DNA of 64,000 nucleotides from Ciceribacter lividus (lineage in GTDB: Bacteria > Pseudomonadota > Alphaproteobacteria > Rhizobiales > Rhizobiaceae): contig NZ_QPIX01000002.1 of NCBI RefSeq assembly GCF_003337715.1, forward strand, positions 186,001 through 250,000, given 5' to 3'. The translations under genes and the position numbers were made by a program. Position 1 is the stretch's first letter, and each line of letters starts with the position of its first letter. This document shows positions 45,982-55,562 of the stretch, in pieces. The notes beneath the pieces are model-generated. The model worked only from the letters and a program-made list of their open reading frames with translations, searched no databases and was not told the origin of the DNA.

Positions 45982-46320
45982 ATGGCTGGGAAGACAGTTA
46001 CCCGAGCGGATTTGGCAGAGTCGGTTTTCCGTAAGGTGGGTTTGTCCCGTACCGAGTCGGCTGAACTGGTCGAAACGATCATCGACGAGATCTGCAACGC
46101 CATCGTTCGCGGTGAAACCGTGAAGCTGTCATCGTTCGCCACCTTCCAGGTGCGCAGCAAGAACGAGCGCATCGGCCGCAATCCAAAGACCGGCGAAGAA
46201 GTGCCAATCTCGCCGCGGCGGGTGATGACCTTCAAGGCGTCGAACGTGCTGAAGCAGCGCATCCTGCGGTCACATCTTTCCCGCAAGGCCAAGCAGAAGC
46301 CGCAGAACCCAGCCTCCTGA
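45982..46320 (+). CDS. ihfA: Integration host factor subunit alpha
   Basis: IhfA pairs with IhfB to bend DNA. The 112-residue HU/IHF-family protein has [20 protein letters not shown] and the DNA-intercalating arm [16 protein letters not shown]. The C-terminal tail [13 protein letters not shown] is longer than in enterobacteria, as in other rhizobia. It starts 107 bases after fabH and precedes the merR gene. Confidence 0.95.
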   Translation: MAGKTVTRADLAESVFRKVGLSRTESAELVETIIDEICNAIVRGETVKLSSFATFQVRSKNERIGRNPKTGEEVPISPRRVMTFKASNVLKQRILRSHLSRKAKQKPQNPAS

Positions 46321-46454
46321 TGCCGATTGCGGTGGACCGCGGGGACGCCGCGCTCTCCGGATACTTGAAATCTCTTCGATAAACCGTTGAAATGCTCCGA
46401 ATCATGACCCGGGGTTGTTGCCGCACGGGCCGCTTCAAGGACGGGAGCTGAATC

Positions 46455-46988
46455 TTGGACAAGAGCCCGGATGCATTTCGCACCATCAGCGAGGTCGCCG
46501 ACGATCTCGATCTGCCGCAGCACGTCCTGCGTTTCTGGGAGACCCGCTTTCCGCAGATCAAGCCGATGAAGCGGGGCGGCGGGCGGCGCTACTACCGGCC
46601 CGACGACATCGAACTCCTCAAGGGCATCCGCCATCTGCTCTACGATCAGGGCTACACCATCAAGGGTGTCCAGAAGCTCCTGAAGACCAACGGCAACAAG
46701 TTCGTCATGGCGGTCGCGAGCGGCGACGTCGCGGCGATGGAGGCACTTGTCGCCGCAAGCAGCGGCAAGCAGGAAGAACCACGCCTTGCCGGGCCGGAGG
46801 AGGACCAGATCGTCGGCCGTCCGAAAGCACGCAGCACCGGGCGCTTCTTCGGTTTCGGCGGCAACGGCGACGACGCGCCGGAGGTGACGAACGGCAAGGG
46901 ATCGGTCGGCAAGGAAGATCGCGCCCTGCTGCAGGAGGCGCTCTTCGACCTGCTGGAATGCAAGCGCCTGCTCGACCAGGTGCGCTGA
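46455..46988 (+). CDS. MerR-family transcriptional regulator
   Basis: A 177-residue MerR protein. The winged-helix domain ([21 protein letters not shown] ... [18 protein letters not shown]) is at the N-terminus; the C-terminal part is low-complexity with a short final helix ([19 protein letters not shown]) and no metal-binding cysteines. The start is TTG 46455, supported by AAGGACGGGAG seven bases upstream. Its place after ihfA is conserved in rhizobia; its target is unknown. Confidence 0.9.
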   Translation: MDKSPDAFRTISEVADDLDLPQHVLRFWETRFPQIKPMKRGGGRRYYRPDDIELLKGIRHLLYDQGYTIKGVQKLLKTNGNKFVMAVASGDVAAMEALVAASSGKQEEPRLAGPEEDQIVGRPKARSTGRFFGFGGNGDDAPEVTNGKGSVGKEDRALLQEALFDLLECKRLLDQVR

Positions 46989-47082
46989 CCCATTCTTGTC
47001 GGCAAATCCTTTTTGGCGTACTTTTTCCCTTGCACAGCCGTGACCTAGCCATTAAGGAGAACGTGCTTTGCAAGAAGCTGGT

Positions 47083-47159
<77 letters not shown>

Positions 47160-47225
47160 TTTAAATTCTTGATATCCCAGCATAATCTCTAGAAAAACAA
47201 GCGAACCGCGACGCTCGGCGGAGCC

Positions 47226-47244
47226 GCGGAAAAGCGTTTTCCGC
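47226..47244. repeat. Perfect hairpin downstream of tRNA-Pro
   Basis: GCGGAAAA (47226-47233), loop GCG, TTTTCCGC (47237-47244). It may act as a terminator for the tRNA or for the opposing operon, which ends at 47307. The surrounding 147 bases hold no gene. Confidence 0.45.
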
Positions 47245-47306
47245 AGCCGTGCGGCGACGATTCGAGCCCTTGATGGCCGATCGTCGACGCTGGACGAGCG
47301 GTGCCG

Positions 47307-47618
47307 TCAGTCGTCGTTGCTGGCGTTGAGCTTTTCCGGCGGCATGCCTTCGTCGCCGGGCTCGCGTCTCGTCAGACGAACCCCTTCACCGCCGATCGCG
47401 CAGTCGCCGTCGGCGAGGAAGGTGACGCCGAGGCGTTGGAGTGCGCCATGCAGTGCCTCGAGGGCCGCGGCATCGACGGCCTTGCCCGGGACCTGTGATT
47501 CGCATTGCAGGATGACGAAAGCGGAGACACCGCTTTCCGCCGACAGCTCATCGACACTGATACCGAGAAGCGCCCTTGCGGCGCGGACTTGTGCAGGCGA
47601 GATCGTGTTCGTCATCAT
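47307..47618 (-). CDS. Xre-type helix-turn-helix regulator
   Basis: A 103-residue protein beginning (M)MTNTISPAQVRAARALLGIS followed by VDELSAESGVS, a helix-turn-helix of the small Xre-like type common in rhizobia. The C-terminal half (LQRLGVTFLADGDCAIGGEGVRL) is also typical of that group. Its ATGATG start overlaps the stop of the glycosyltransferase gene, so it is the last gene of the coupled polysaccharide operon and may regulate it. Confidence 0.85.
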   Translation of the reverse strand: MMTNTISPAQVRAARALLGISVDELSAESGVSAFVILQCESQVPGKAVDAAALEALHGALQRLGVTFLADGDCAIGGEGVRLTRREPGDEGMPPEKLNASNDD

Positions 47619-48817
47619 GATGCAGTATATGCTCCCGCGTTCTCCAAAATCAAACCGGCAGGTCGCGCGACGAGTTCCCGGTAGACCGACAGGGTCTGGT
47701 TTACCATCACGTCCAGCCCGTAGCGGCCGGCGCGGCCCTCTGCATTCGCGGTCAGCCGCGTGCGTGTGGCGGGGGCGCCGAGCGATGCCATGGCCGCGGC
47801 CAGTTCCGTCGGGTCGTCGTCATTGCCGACGAGGATGCCGTTGACGCCGTCCTCGAGCACCGTCGTCACGCCGCCGACCTCTGTGAGGATCAGCGGTTTG
47901 CCTGCGGTCGCCGCCTCCAGCATGACATAGGACATCGCCTCGTACCGGCTCGGCATCACGAGCGCGTCGAAGGCCTGGATCGCTTCGTTTCCGGGAAGTT
48001 CGGAGGTGAGGCGGATGCGATCGGAAAAGCCTGACGCGGCGATCTGCCGGCGCAGCTCCGGTTCCATCTCACCGGAACCGATCATCAGCAGGAACGCCTG
48101 TGGCATTCGCGCAGCGATGCGGGCGAAGGCGGCAACCAGCCGTTCCGGTGCCTTTTGCGGCTGCAGGCGGCCGACGAAACCGAAGACCACGGCATCCTCG
48201 GAAATCCCCCAGCCGGCGCGAAGCGCGCCACGCCGATCCGACGGGATCGGTGCGACGCCGTTGACGACGACGCGCAGCTTGTCGGGCGGGATGCCGAGCG
48301 AGATCGCGTGATCGTACTCGCTGTTCGAAACACAGATGACGCGGTCGCTGAGATGGCGGCCGAGAAAGCGTTCGACGGCGCCATAGACGAGCCGGCCCTT
48401 GCGGCCCAGCGTCGGGTCCATGGTGCGGAAGGCATGCGGCGTATAGACCCGCGGCGTGTGGCGTCCGGGCAGCCTCAATCGGGTGAGGGCGCCCGCCTTC
48501 GAACTGTGGCCGTGGATGATGTCGAAGGGACCTTCGCGGCCGATGATCTCCCGCAGGCGCCACCAGGCGACCGCGTCCCAGGGGCCGACGGCGCGCTCCA
48601 TCGGAAGGGCGATGACCCGGTGAAGGTTGCGGGAGAGGAGGTCCTCGACGAAGCGGGGCTCCGCGCGCACCGGCGAATAGACGGCGGTCACCGCGTGGCC
48701 GCGGGTGGCGAGGCCGCCGCAGAGATCGATGACATGGCGGCCCGATCCGCCGCCGCTCGGCTCCAGCACCTGCAGCAGGGAGAGGGGAGCGTTCGCCGGG
48801 TTGGGTGTGGGGCTCAC
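47615..48817 (-). CDS. Glycosyltransferase family 4 (polysaccharide synthesis)
   Basis: A 400-residue GT-B glycosyltransferase. The N-terminal domain starts LSLLQVLEPSGGGSGRHVIDL; the C-terminal domain has VFGFVGRLQPQKAPERLV and the donor-binding MPSRYEAMSYVMLEA region with two acidic residues (EX7E). I chose GTG 48817, which overlaps the stop of the upstream polymerase gene as GTGA; a longer frame to 48961 is unlikely. The sugar is not readable. Confidence 0.88.
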   Translation of the reverse strand: MSPTPNPANAPLSLLQVLEPSGGGSGRHVIDLCGGLATRGHAVTAVYSPVRAEPRFVEDLLSRNLHRVIALPMERAVGPWDAVAWWRLREIIGREGPFDIIHGHSSKAGALTRLRLPGRHTPRVYTPHAFRTMDPTLGRKGRLVYGAVERFLGRHLSDRVICVSNSEYDHAISLGIPPDKLRVVVNGVAPIPSDRRGALRAGWGISEDAVVFGFVGRLQPQKAPERLVAAFARIAARMPQAFLLMIGSGEMEPELRRQIAASGFSDRIRLTSELPGNEAIQAFDALVMPSRYEAMSYVMLEAATAGKPLILTEVGGVTTVLEDGVNGILVGNDDDPTELAAAMASLGAPATRTRLTANAEGRAGRYGLDVMVNQTLSVYRELVARPAGLILENAGAYTAS

Positions 48818-50052
48818 AGCATCCGCCTTCCGAGGCTTCTCTGGTGGCGCCGTTCGAGCGCTCCGCATCCCCAGACGATACCGAGCAGCAGGTAAAAGTG
48901 GCGCCAGTGATCGATGTCGATGACGTTGCCGATTGCCGCATGGCCGATGATGGTGATCCACGCGATCATGAGATAGGGTTGCCAGGGGCGATCGCGCAGC
49001 AGGAAGCGGAAGCCGATCCGCAACGTCCAGATCATGAGGAAGACGAAGCTGACGAAGCCGAGCCAGCCGTAGCTCGTCAGTGTCTTCAGCCAGATATTGT
49101 GCTCGTCCTCCGGAAAGATCGTGCTGAAGACCATCGGACCGATGCCGAGCGGCCGCTCCATGGACATCAGGAAGCCGAGGCGATGGCGCTCGAAGCGCCC
49201 GAGATGACCGCTGTCGTATTCCTGGATGCCGGTGCGGCTGAGGAAGAGGTCACGGACCTGCTCCACCTGAAGCGCGATCGCGAGGGCGAGCACCAGCACG
49301 ACGACGGCCGCGAGCGTCAGGACCAGGATTTTCAGGCGGAATGCGCCGGTGCGCTCCTTGAGGAGCAGGACGAAGACCAGGGCGACGGCGGAGAAGAGGA
49401 AGAGGGCCCAGGCGGCACGAGAGAAGGACAGGAACACGCCGAGCGCGACCACAAGCAGGCCGGCGACCTTGAAGGGCGCGTCGATGAGGCGGCCGGTCAG
49501 AAGGCCGTGGATCAGGTAGAGCGAAGGGGCGATCAGGAACGGACCGAAGACGTTCGGGTCCTGGAAGGCGCCCATGGCGCGGTCGTAGCGGGTGAAGACC
49601 TCGGCGCCCGGAAAGGCGTGGAAATAGCCGAGGATGCCGAGCATCGACGTGACGATCGCCGCGACCACCCAGGCATCGAAGATCAGCTTGAGCCGCCGCG
49701 CGTCGTCCTCGATGGCGGCGGCATAGAACACCGCGGTGAGGGCGAGAAAGGTCGAAACGGCGAGGTACATCGGACCGTCGCCGAGGTCCTGCATGACCGT
49801 CAGCGAGAGGATGCCGCCGACGTTGAAGACGAGGAGCAGCGCGAGCAGCGGCGCGGTTCCGCGCGAAATCTTCAGGCCGAAGAGGAACCAGAGGGCGATC
49901 TGACCGACCATCCACAGTTCATACGGTGCCGGTTCGGAGATGACGAAGCCCGAGAGGAACACGCCGGCGGCGAGGCTTGCCGTCCCGATCAGCGACACGA
50001 TCGCTGCGGAGGACGGCGCGCTACGACCGGAAAGGACGTGGTTCGCACTCAA
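48814..50052 (-). CDS. Wzy/O-antigen-ligase-like polysaccharide polymerase
   Basis: A 412-residue membrane protein with about 11 hydrophobic helices and one larger loop (about residues 270-330, DLFLSRTGIQEYDSGHLGRFERHRLG) typical of the Wzy_C / O-antigen ligase family. It overlaps its neighbours by four bases on each side and would polymerise or ligate lipid-linked repeat units in the periplasm. No WaaL-specific feature was noticed. Confidence 0.86.
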   Translation of the reverse strand: MSANHVLSGRSAPSSAAIVSLIGTASLAAGVFLSGFVISEPAPYELWMVGQIALWFLFGLKISRGTAPLLALLLVFNVGGILSLTVMQDLGDGPMYLAVSTFLALTAVFYAAAIEDDARRLKLIFDAWVVAAIVTSMLGILGYFHAFPGAEVFTRYDRAMGAFQDPNVFGPFLIAPSLYLIHGLLTGRLIDAPFKVAGLLVVALGVFLSFSRAAWALFLFSAVALVFVLLLKERTGAFRLKILVLTLAAVVVLVLALAIALQVEQVRDLFLSRTGIQEYDSGHLGRFERHRLGFLMSMERPLGIGPMVFSTIFPEDEHNIWLKTLTSYGWLGFVSFVFLMIWTLRIGFRFLLRDRPWQPYLMIAWITIIGHAAIGNVIDIDHWRHFYLLLGIVWGCGALERRHQRSLGRRML

Positions 50053-51605
50053 TAGGCGTTCTCCGTGTTGAAAAGCCGGATGGGTGTGAGGAACAGGATT
50101 TTCAGGTCGAAAAGCAGCGACCAGTTCTCGATGTAATAGAGATCATAGGTGGTGCGCAGCTTGATCTTCTCGTCCGTGTCGACCTCGCCGCGCAGGCCGT
50201 TGATCTGCGCCCATCCGGTGACGCCGGGTTTGACGCGATGACGGGCGAAATAGCCTTCGACGATCTCGGAATACTTGCGCTCGTGAGTCTGCGCGAGCAC
50301 CGCATGCGGGCGCGGTCCGACGAGCGAAAGATCGCCGCGCAGGGCGTTGAAGAACTGCGGCAGCTCGTCGATCGAGGATTTGCGCAGGAACCGTCCGACG
50401 GGGGTCACACGCGGGTCGTTCTTGGTGACCGCGCGCTTGGCGGTCGGATCGTTCATTTCCGTGTACATGGAACGGAACTTCAGGACCCGGATGATTTCGT
50501 TGTTGAAGCCGTGCCGCTCCTGGATGAAGAAGACCGGCCCCTTGGAGGTCGCCTTGATCGCGACGGCGGCAGCGACCATTACCGGCCAGAGGACGGCGAG
50601 CGCGAGCAGGCTGAAGACAATGTCGAAGATGCGCTTGGCGACCGAATCCCAGTCGCGGATCGGCTTGTCCATGATGTCGAGCATCGGAACCGCGCCGACA
50701 TGCGAATAGGCACGCGGGCGGAAGCGCAGGCTGTTCGAATGGGCAGCGAGGCGGATGTCGACCGGCAGCACCCAGAGCTTGCGCAGGAGATGCAGGATGC
50801 GTTCCTCGGCGCTGAGCGGCAGGGAGATGATCAGCATGTCGATCCGGGCGAGGCGGGCGAATTCGACGAGTTCGGCGAAGGTGCCGAGCTTCGGATAGCC
50901 TGCGACCACCGTCGGCGACCGGGCGGTGCCGCGATCGTCGAAGATGCCGCAGATGCGGATGTCGTTGTCCGGCTGCATCTCGAGCGCGCGGATCAGGTCC
51001 TTGGCCGGCTGGCCGCCGCCGACGATGACCGCGCGACGTTCCATCACGCCGTTGCGTGCCCAGCGGCGTATCTGGAAGCCGAACAGCACACGCTCCAGCA
51101 GCAGGAAGGCGCTACCGATCCCGAACCAGACGGTTAGCCAGCCGCGGGACGCGAACGCATGATCACCTGCGAGGAACAGGACGAGCGCCGCAAGGACAGC
51201 TGCCGCTATCCAGGACCCCCAGATGCGCGGCACGGATCGCAGAGGCGCCCTGAGGGCAGGCACCTGGTAGCAGTCGGTGATCTGCATCACCAGGATGGTC
51301 GCGCCGGAGGCGAGAACCGCAACGGCGAGGTCGACCCAAAGGGCAGGCGAGGAGGCATCCGCGACGAAATAGAAGGCACCCAGGCCGAGCGCCAGGAGAC
51401 AGAGGAACTCGAAGAGCCTCATCTGTCCGATGATGATCGCGGGAGAATAGTTACCTTCGCTCAAATGGTCGGCGACCTGCCTCGCAAGAGCGTTGATCTT
51501 GCCGCCCTCTTGCGGGGGGCTGGTGGCATCGCCGCCACTGCCCTGCGTGATCTTGCGGCGCAGTCTGTCGATGTCGAATTGCTCGTGCTTTTCCATCTGG
51601 TTCAT
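50049..51605 (-). CDS. Initiating sugar-phosphate transferase (polyprenol glycosylphosphotransferase)
   Basis: A 518-residue WbaP/WcaJ-type polyisoprenyl-phosphate hexose-1-phosphate transferase. The N-terminal half has four to five membrane helices and a CoA-binding-like domain; the C-terminal catalytic part begins KRIFDIVFSLLALAVLWPVM and contains PVFFIQERHGFNN, KFRSMYTEM, SIDELPQFFNALRGDLSLVGPRP and the PGVTGWAQINGLRGEV segment. It attaches the first sugar to undecaprenyl phosphate and leads the operon. It resembles UppE-type proteins of unipolar-polysaccharide loci. Confidence 0.92.
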   Translation of the reverse strand: MNQMEKHEQFDIDRLRRKITQGSGGDATSPPQEGGKINALARQVADHLSEGNYSPAIIIGQMRLFEFLCLLALGLGAFYFVADASSPALWVDLAVAVLASGATILVMQITDCYQVPALRAPLRSVPRIWGSWIAAAVLAALVLFLAGDHAFASRGWLTVWFGIGSAFLLLERVLFGFQIRRWARNGVMERRAVIVGGGQPAKDLIRALEMQPDNDIRICGIFDDRGTARSPTVVAGYPKLGTFAELVEFARLARIDMLIISLPLSAEERILHLLRKLWVLPVDIRLAAHSNSLRFRPRAYSHVGAVPMLDIMDKPIRDWDSVAKRIFDIVFSLLALAVLWPVMVAAAVAIKATSKGPVFFIQERHGFNNEIIRVLKFRSMYTEMNDPTAKRAVTKNDPRVTPVGRFLRKSSIDELPQFFNALRGDLSLVGPRPHAVLAQTHERKYSEIVEGYFARHRVKPGVTGWAQINGLRGEVDTDEKIKLRTTYDLYYIENWSLLFDLKILFLTPIRLFNTENAY

Positions 51606-51823
51606 CGCCGGATTGCCCCCCGTCGACGTTATTCTGACAGGAAGGTCCTAAGAATCCTTTAGGGGCTCGCGCACTGTCCCATTCCGGTACGTTCCGGGGG
51701 GCTGTCGCTGTGACAGTCTAGCCCCACAGCGAAAGGGAAATTTGACTCCGATCAACGAACCATGACACGGATCATGTCTGACATGACTTGCTCGAGCGAC
51801 AGGACGAAGAGAAAGTGGCGGCC
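51606..51823. promoter_or_regulatory. Divergent promoter region of the polysaccharide operon and ftsH-like gene
   Basis: The 218-base gap carries several symmetric elements: CTGTC-GCTGT-GACAG (51702-51716), which on the minus strand includes CTGTCAC, one perfect PhoB half-site, and CATGTC-T-GACATG (51773-51785) overlapping CATGA-CACGGA-TCATG (51761-51776). The latter sits about 40 bases before the ftsH-like start. No regulator can be named. Confidence 0.4.
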
Positions 51824-53647
51824 ATGGATAAGAAGCACGCGTTCAACATCGGCTATTTCCTGTTTGTCTTCACGCTCCTGTTGGCGTTTCAGGCCTGGCT
51901 CGGTTACCGGGACTATGCGCAGCTCTCCTACAGCGAGATGATGCAGTTGGCCCAGGACGGCCGGATCGCCTCGGTGACGCTGACGGAGACGAGGATCGAA
52001 GGAGAGTTCAAGGAGCCGCAGAACAACAAGAAGTACTTCATCGCCAACCGTGTAGATCCGCAACTTGCGGCAATCTTCGAGAAAGCCGGCGTCAAGGTTT
52101 CCGGGGCGACGGACAGCAACTGGCTGACGACGCTGCTCTCCTGGATCCTCCCCGTCGTCGTCTTCTTCACGCTCTGGTCGTTTTTCTTCCGCGGCATCGC
52201 CGAGCGGCAGGGCATGGGCGGGCTCATCAACATCGGCAAGTCGCGGGCGAAAATCTATCTGGAGCGCAAGACCGGCGTCACCTTCGATGACGTCGCAGGC
52301 ATCGACGAGGCGGAAGCCGAGCTCCAGGAAATCGTCTCGTTCCTCAAGGACAAGGACCGCTACGGACGGCTCGGGGCGCGCATCCCGAAGGGTATTCTCC
52401 TGGTCGGGCCGCCCGGCACCGGCAAGACGCTGATGGCGCGCGCGGTCGCGGGCGAGGCGGGCGTTCCGTTTTTCTCGATCTCCGGCTCGGAATTCGTGGA
52501 AATGTTCGTCGGTGTCGGCGCGGCGCGCGTGCGCGACCTTTTCGAACAGGCCCGCGCCGCCGCCCCGTGCATCATCTTCATCGACGAACTCGATGCACTT
52601 GGGCGAGCGCGCAACTCCTTCGGCGGCTTCGGCGGCAATGACGAGAAGGAGCAGACGCTGAACCAGTTGCTCGCCGAGCTCGACGGCTTCGACCCACGCG
52701 TCGGCATCGTCCTGCTTGCGGCGACGAACCGGCCCGAAATCCTCGATCCGGCGCTGATGCGCGCCGGCCGTTTCGACCGCCAGGTGGTGATCGACCGCCC
52801 GGACAGGAAGGGTCGCGAGGCGATCCTCAAGGTTCACATGAAGGGCGTCCTGATCGACCAGAATGTCGATGTCGACGATATCGCCGGCCTGACGCCGGGC
52901 TTCACCGGTGCGGATCTCGCCAATCTCATCAACGAGGCGGCGATCGTCGCCACACGACGCGGTGCGGCCAAGGTCGCCATGGAGGACTTCGTCGCCGCCG
53001 TCGAGCGGATCATCGCCGGCTCGGAGCGCCGCAGCCGCATCCTCAACCCCGAGGAGCGCGAGCGCGTCGCCTATCACGAGATGGGCCATGCGCTGGTCGC
53101 CGCCTCGCTCAAACGCGCCGATCCGGTGCAGAAGGTGTCGATCATTCCCCGTTCGATCGGCGCTCTCGGCTACACCCTGCAGCGGCCGACCGAGGATCGC
53201 TTCCTGATCACCACCGGCGAACTCAAGGAGCGCATGGTGGCGCTGCTCGCGGGCCGTGCGGCGGAAGACCTGATTTTCGGCGAGATATCGACAGGGGCGG
53301 CCGACGATCTCGCCAAGGTGACCGACATCGCCCGCGAGATCGTCACCCGTTTCGGGATGGACGAATCGGTCGGGCAGGCCGTGCTGGAGCCGCAACGAAT
53401 GCAGTGGCTGGACGACAATCAATTCCGCATGCGGCCCAAGGACTATTCGGAGGCAACCGCGCGTGAGATCGACCTTGCCATCCGCACGATGATCGAGAAG
53501 GCCTATGCCGAGGCGAAGCGCATTCTCGAAGCGAGGATCGACCGGTTGCGCGAGGGCGCGACGCTGCTGCTCGAGAAGGAAACCCTGACGCCGGACGATT
53601 ACCCGCCGCTCGTCAAGGAGGTCGTTCCGGCAAAAGCCGGGAGCTGA
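51824..53647 (+). CDS. FtsH-like ATP-dependent zinc metalloprotease (accessory paralogue)
   Basis: A 607-residue membrane AAA protease. Two membrane helices (about residues 8-25 and 107-127) flank a periplasmic domain; the AAA module has Walker A GPPGTGKT (from residue 195), Walker [12 protein letters not shown] and the second region of homology [20 protein letters not shown]; the zinc site is HEMGH (418-422). The housekeeping ftsH of alphaproteobacteria normally sits beside tilS, so this copy, alone within a polysaccharide locus, is probably a specialised paralogue. Confidence 0.92.
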   Translation: MDKKHAFNIGYFLFVFTLLLAFQAWLGYRDYAQLSYSEMMQLAQDGRIASVTLTETRIEGEFKEPQNNKKYFIANRVDPQLAAIFEKAGVKVSGATDSNWLTTLLSWILPVVVFFTLWSFFFRGIAERQGMGGLINIGKSRAKIYLERKTGVTFDDVAGIDEAEAELQEIVSFLKDKDRYGRLGARIPKGILLVGPPGTGKTLMARAVAGEAGVPFFSISGSEFVEMFVGVGAARVRDLFEQARAAAPCIIFIDELDALGRARNSFGGFGGNDEKEQTLNQLLAELDGFDPRVGIVLLAATNRPEILDPALMRAGRFDRQVVIDRPDRKGREAILKVHMKGVLIDQNVDVDDIAGLTPGFTGADLANLINEAAIVATRRGAAKVAMEDFVAAVERIIAGSERRSRILNPEERERVAYHEMGHALVAASLKRADPVQKVSIIPRSIGALGYTLQRPTEDRFLITTGELKERMVALLAGRAAEDLIFGEISTGAADDLAKVTDIAREIVTRFGMDESVGQAVLEPQRMQWLDDNQFRMRPKDYSEATAREIDLAIRTMIEKAYAEAKRILEARIDRLREGATLLLEKETLTPDDYPPLVKEVVPAKAGS

Positions 53648-53659
53648 GGCGGTTTCCGT

Positions 53660-54802
53660 TCAGATCGCCGAAAGCTGCTCGCGGTAGAAGACGAGCATCT
53701 TCTCGGCCATGACGGAGGCGGAGAATTTTGCCTTGAATGCGGCGGGGTCGGGCATCACGGTTTTCGCCCATCCGGGTGTGGTGAGCGCCTTCGCCATCAC
53801 GCGCGCGAGATCGGCGGCGTCGCCGCGCTCGGCCAGCGCCTCGCTTTCGGCACCGAGAACTTCCGGGATGCCGCCTACGCGCGAGGCGATGAGCGTCTTT
53901 CCGGCGGCCAGCGTCTCTAGCACGATATAGGGCATCGATTCCGCCCGCGAAGGCACCACGACCAGATCCGAGGTCGCGAAGGCGTCCTTGATCGGCATCG
54001 CCGGCAGGAGGCCGACGCGACGTCCGAGCCCCTGTTGCACCAGCGTGGTCTCGTATTTGTCCCGATCCGGTCCGTCGCCGATGACGAGGGCGGAGAGCGG
54101 GCGTCCGACCAGCCGCTCCGTGCGGGCGAAGGCGTCGATGAAGATGTCGGGCCCTTTCAAGTCCCGCAGCATGCCGACATAGATGCAGTCGACGCTGTCG
54201 GAGCGGGTCGGGATTTGCTCGAAATCGGTGTCGCTGATCCCGTTGTGGATCGTTCGCCAGTCGCAGCGAGGCTTGCCGACCTTCTTCTCGTAGGTCCGGT
54301 GTTCGAAGTCGCAGACGAAGATCAGCGCATCGCCGAAGCGCTCGAGCAGCCGTTCGAGCGCGAAGATGCCGCGTCCGGAGAAGGTCGCCTGCTCGTAGTG
54401 CAGGCTGCCGCCATGGGGCGTATAGAAGCGGGCGACGCGATACCTTCGGACCCGCAGGGCTGAGCCGACGATGCGGACCAGGGCGCCGCCTTTGGCGCCG
54501 TGGCCGTGCAGGATGTCAGGCTGCAAGCTCTTTATTTCTTTGTAGCTGTTGCGGATGGTGGCGAGATCGCCGAAGCCGACCGAACGGCGGATGGGAATGC
54601 GTGTAAGGCCGAGGGCGAGGAACGGCCGGATCTGTTCGAAAAGCCGCTCTTCGTGGTCGTTGCCGGTCAGACTGTCGCAGACGATGCCGACCTGATGGCC
54701 GGCGCGGCTGTGCTGCTCTGCGAGATCACGCACGTGGCGGAAGATTCCGCCCACGGGTGATCGGAAGCAGTGGACGATGCGGAGCGGCGAACCTTCAGGC
54801 AT
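53660..54802 (-). CDS. Glycosyltransferase family 4 (polysaccharide synthesis)
   Basis: A 380-residue GT-B glycosyltransferase starting LRIVHCFRSPVGGIFRHVRDL. The C-terminal domain has CIYVGMLRDLKGPDIFIDAF and VVVPSRAESMPYIVLETLAAG with the EX7E acidic pair. It ends 12 bases from the convergent ftsH-like stop and lies three bases downstream of the OPX lipoprotein gene, with which it is cotranscribed. The sugar is unknown. Confidence 0.9.
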   Translation of the reverse strand: MPEGSPLRIVHCFRSPVGGIFRHVRDLAEQHSRAGHQVGIVCDSLTGNDHEERLFEQIRPFLALGLTRIPIRRSVGFGDLATIRNSYKEIKSLQPDILHGHGAKGGALVRIVGSALRVRRYRVARFYTPHGGSLHYEQATFSGRGIFALERLLERFGDALIFVCDFEHRTYEKKVGKPRCDWRTIHNGISDTDFEQIPTRSDSVDCIYVGMLRDLKGPDIFIDAFARTERLVGRPLSALVIGDGPDRDKYETTLVQQGLGRRVGLLPAMPIKDAFATSDLVVVPSRAESMPYIVLETLAAGKTLIASRVGGIPEVLGAESEALAERGDAADLARVMAKALTTPGWAKTVMPDPAAFKAKFSASVMAEKMLVFYREQLSAI

Positions 54803-54805
54803 GGA

Positions 54806-55381
54806 TCAAAAGAGCCGTTCTCGCACATAGACGGTGTCGCCCGCGAGGACAGGATCGGTGATCGGCACGCGGCCGGTCATGATCTCGCCGTTGACGTTGC
54901 GCGTGATATCGACATCTCTCTGGTTCGCTCTGGCCGAGAAGCCTCCGGCGACGGCGACGGCATTCTGAACCGTCATGCCCGGTACGTAGGAGTATTGGCC
55001 CGGCTGTCCGACCTCGCCCATGATGAAGATGGACCGGTAGCGGTCGATCTCGATGCTGACGTCGGGATCGCGCAGGTAGCCCTGGCGGAGCTTCTGGGCG
55101 ATCGTGCCTTCAAGCTGGGCGAGGGTCGAGCCGCGGGCGGCGACCTGTCCGATGAGGGGGAAGGCGATGTAGCCCGCCTGGTCGACGGTATAGGTGTTGG
55201 TGAGGGTGTCCTGCTCGAAGACCGTTATCCTCAGGCGGTCGCCACTACCGAGGCGATAGGCGCCGATCGTCGATTCATGGAAGGCCTTCGGCGCAGGCTG
55301 GTAGCTGCCGCAGCCCGCAAGCGCCGCCAACGTCATCGCGACGACGAAATACATGATCCGCTTTATGACAGCCACTTCCAT
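54806..55381 (-). CDS. Small OPX (Wza-like) polysaccharide export lipoprotein
   Basis: A 191-residue outer-membrane polysaccharide export protein. A short signal ends in the lipobox LAGC; the Poly_export domain begins YRLGSGDRLRITVFEQDTLT and one SLBB domain follows (IFIMGEVGQPGQYSYVPGM). It lacks the second SLBB and C-terminal amphipathic helix of full-length Wza, as in GumB/ExoF-like short forms, so another outer-membrane pore may be needed. It diverges from the co-polymerase gene. Confidence 0.92.
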   Translation of the reverse strand: MEVAVIKRIMYFVVAMTLAALAGCGSYQPAPKAFHESTIGAYRLGSGDRLRITVFEQDTLTNTYTVDQAGYIAFPLIGQVAARGSTLAQLEGTIAQKLRQGYLRDPDVSIEIDRYRSIFIMGEVGQPGQYSYVPGMTVQNAVAVAGGFSARANQRDVDITRNVNGEIMTGRVPITDPVLAGDTVYVRERLF

Positions 55382-55438
55382 TGCGCCGTTTGCGCTCCCG
55401 AGTCGGTACCTCTGAACTTGCTCTGTTATCCTTCGATT

Positions 55439-55510
55439 AGGGTTAATGGCGGGTAAAGAAGCCGTGGCAGAAAGAGGCCCGGGAGAACGGTGGGGCCGCC
55501 GGTTAACCCT
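55439..55510. promoter_or_regulatory. Inverted repeat between the export lipoprotein and co-polymerase genes
   Basis: AGGGTTAA (55439-55446) and TTAACCCT (55503-55510), 56 bases apart in the 181-base divergent promoter region. The sites might bind one regulator controlling both directions; no match to a known box was certain. Confidence 0.3.
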
Positions 55511-55562
55511 TGCGTTACCATAGTCGTTTACGTTTGGCCGAAATCCGGACCGGGAGTGCAGT

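Noticed and set aside
55501..55520. Possible full CtrA site (TTAA-N7-TTAA) before the co-polymerase gene
   Set aside because: The second half reads TTAC at the wrong spacing (N8), so only a partial resemblance remains.
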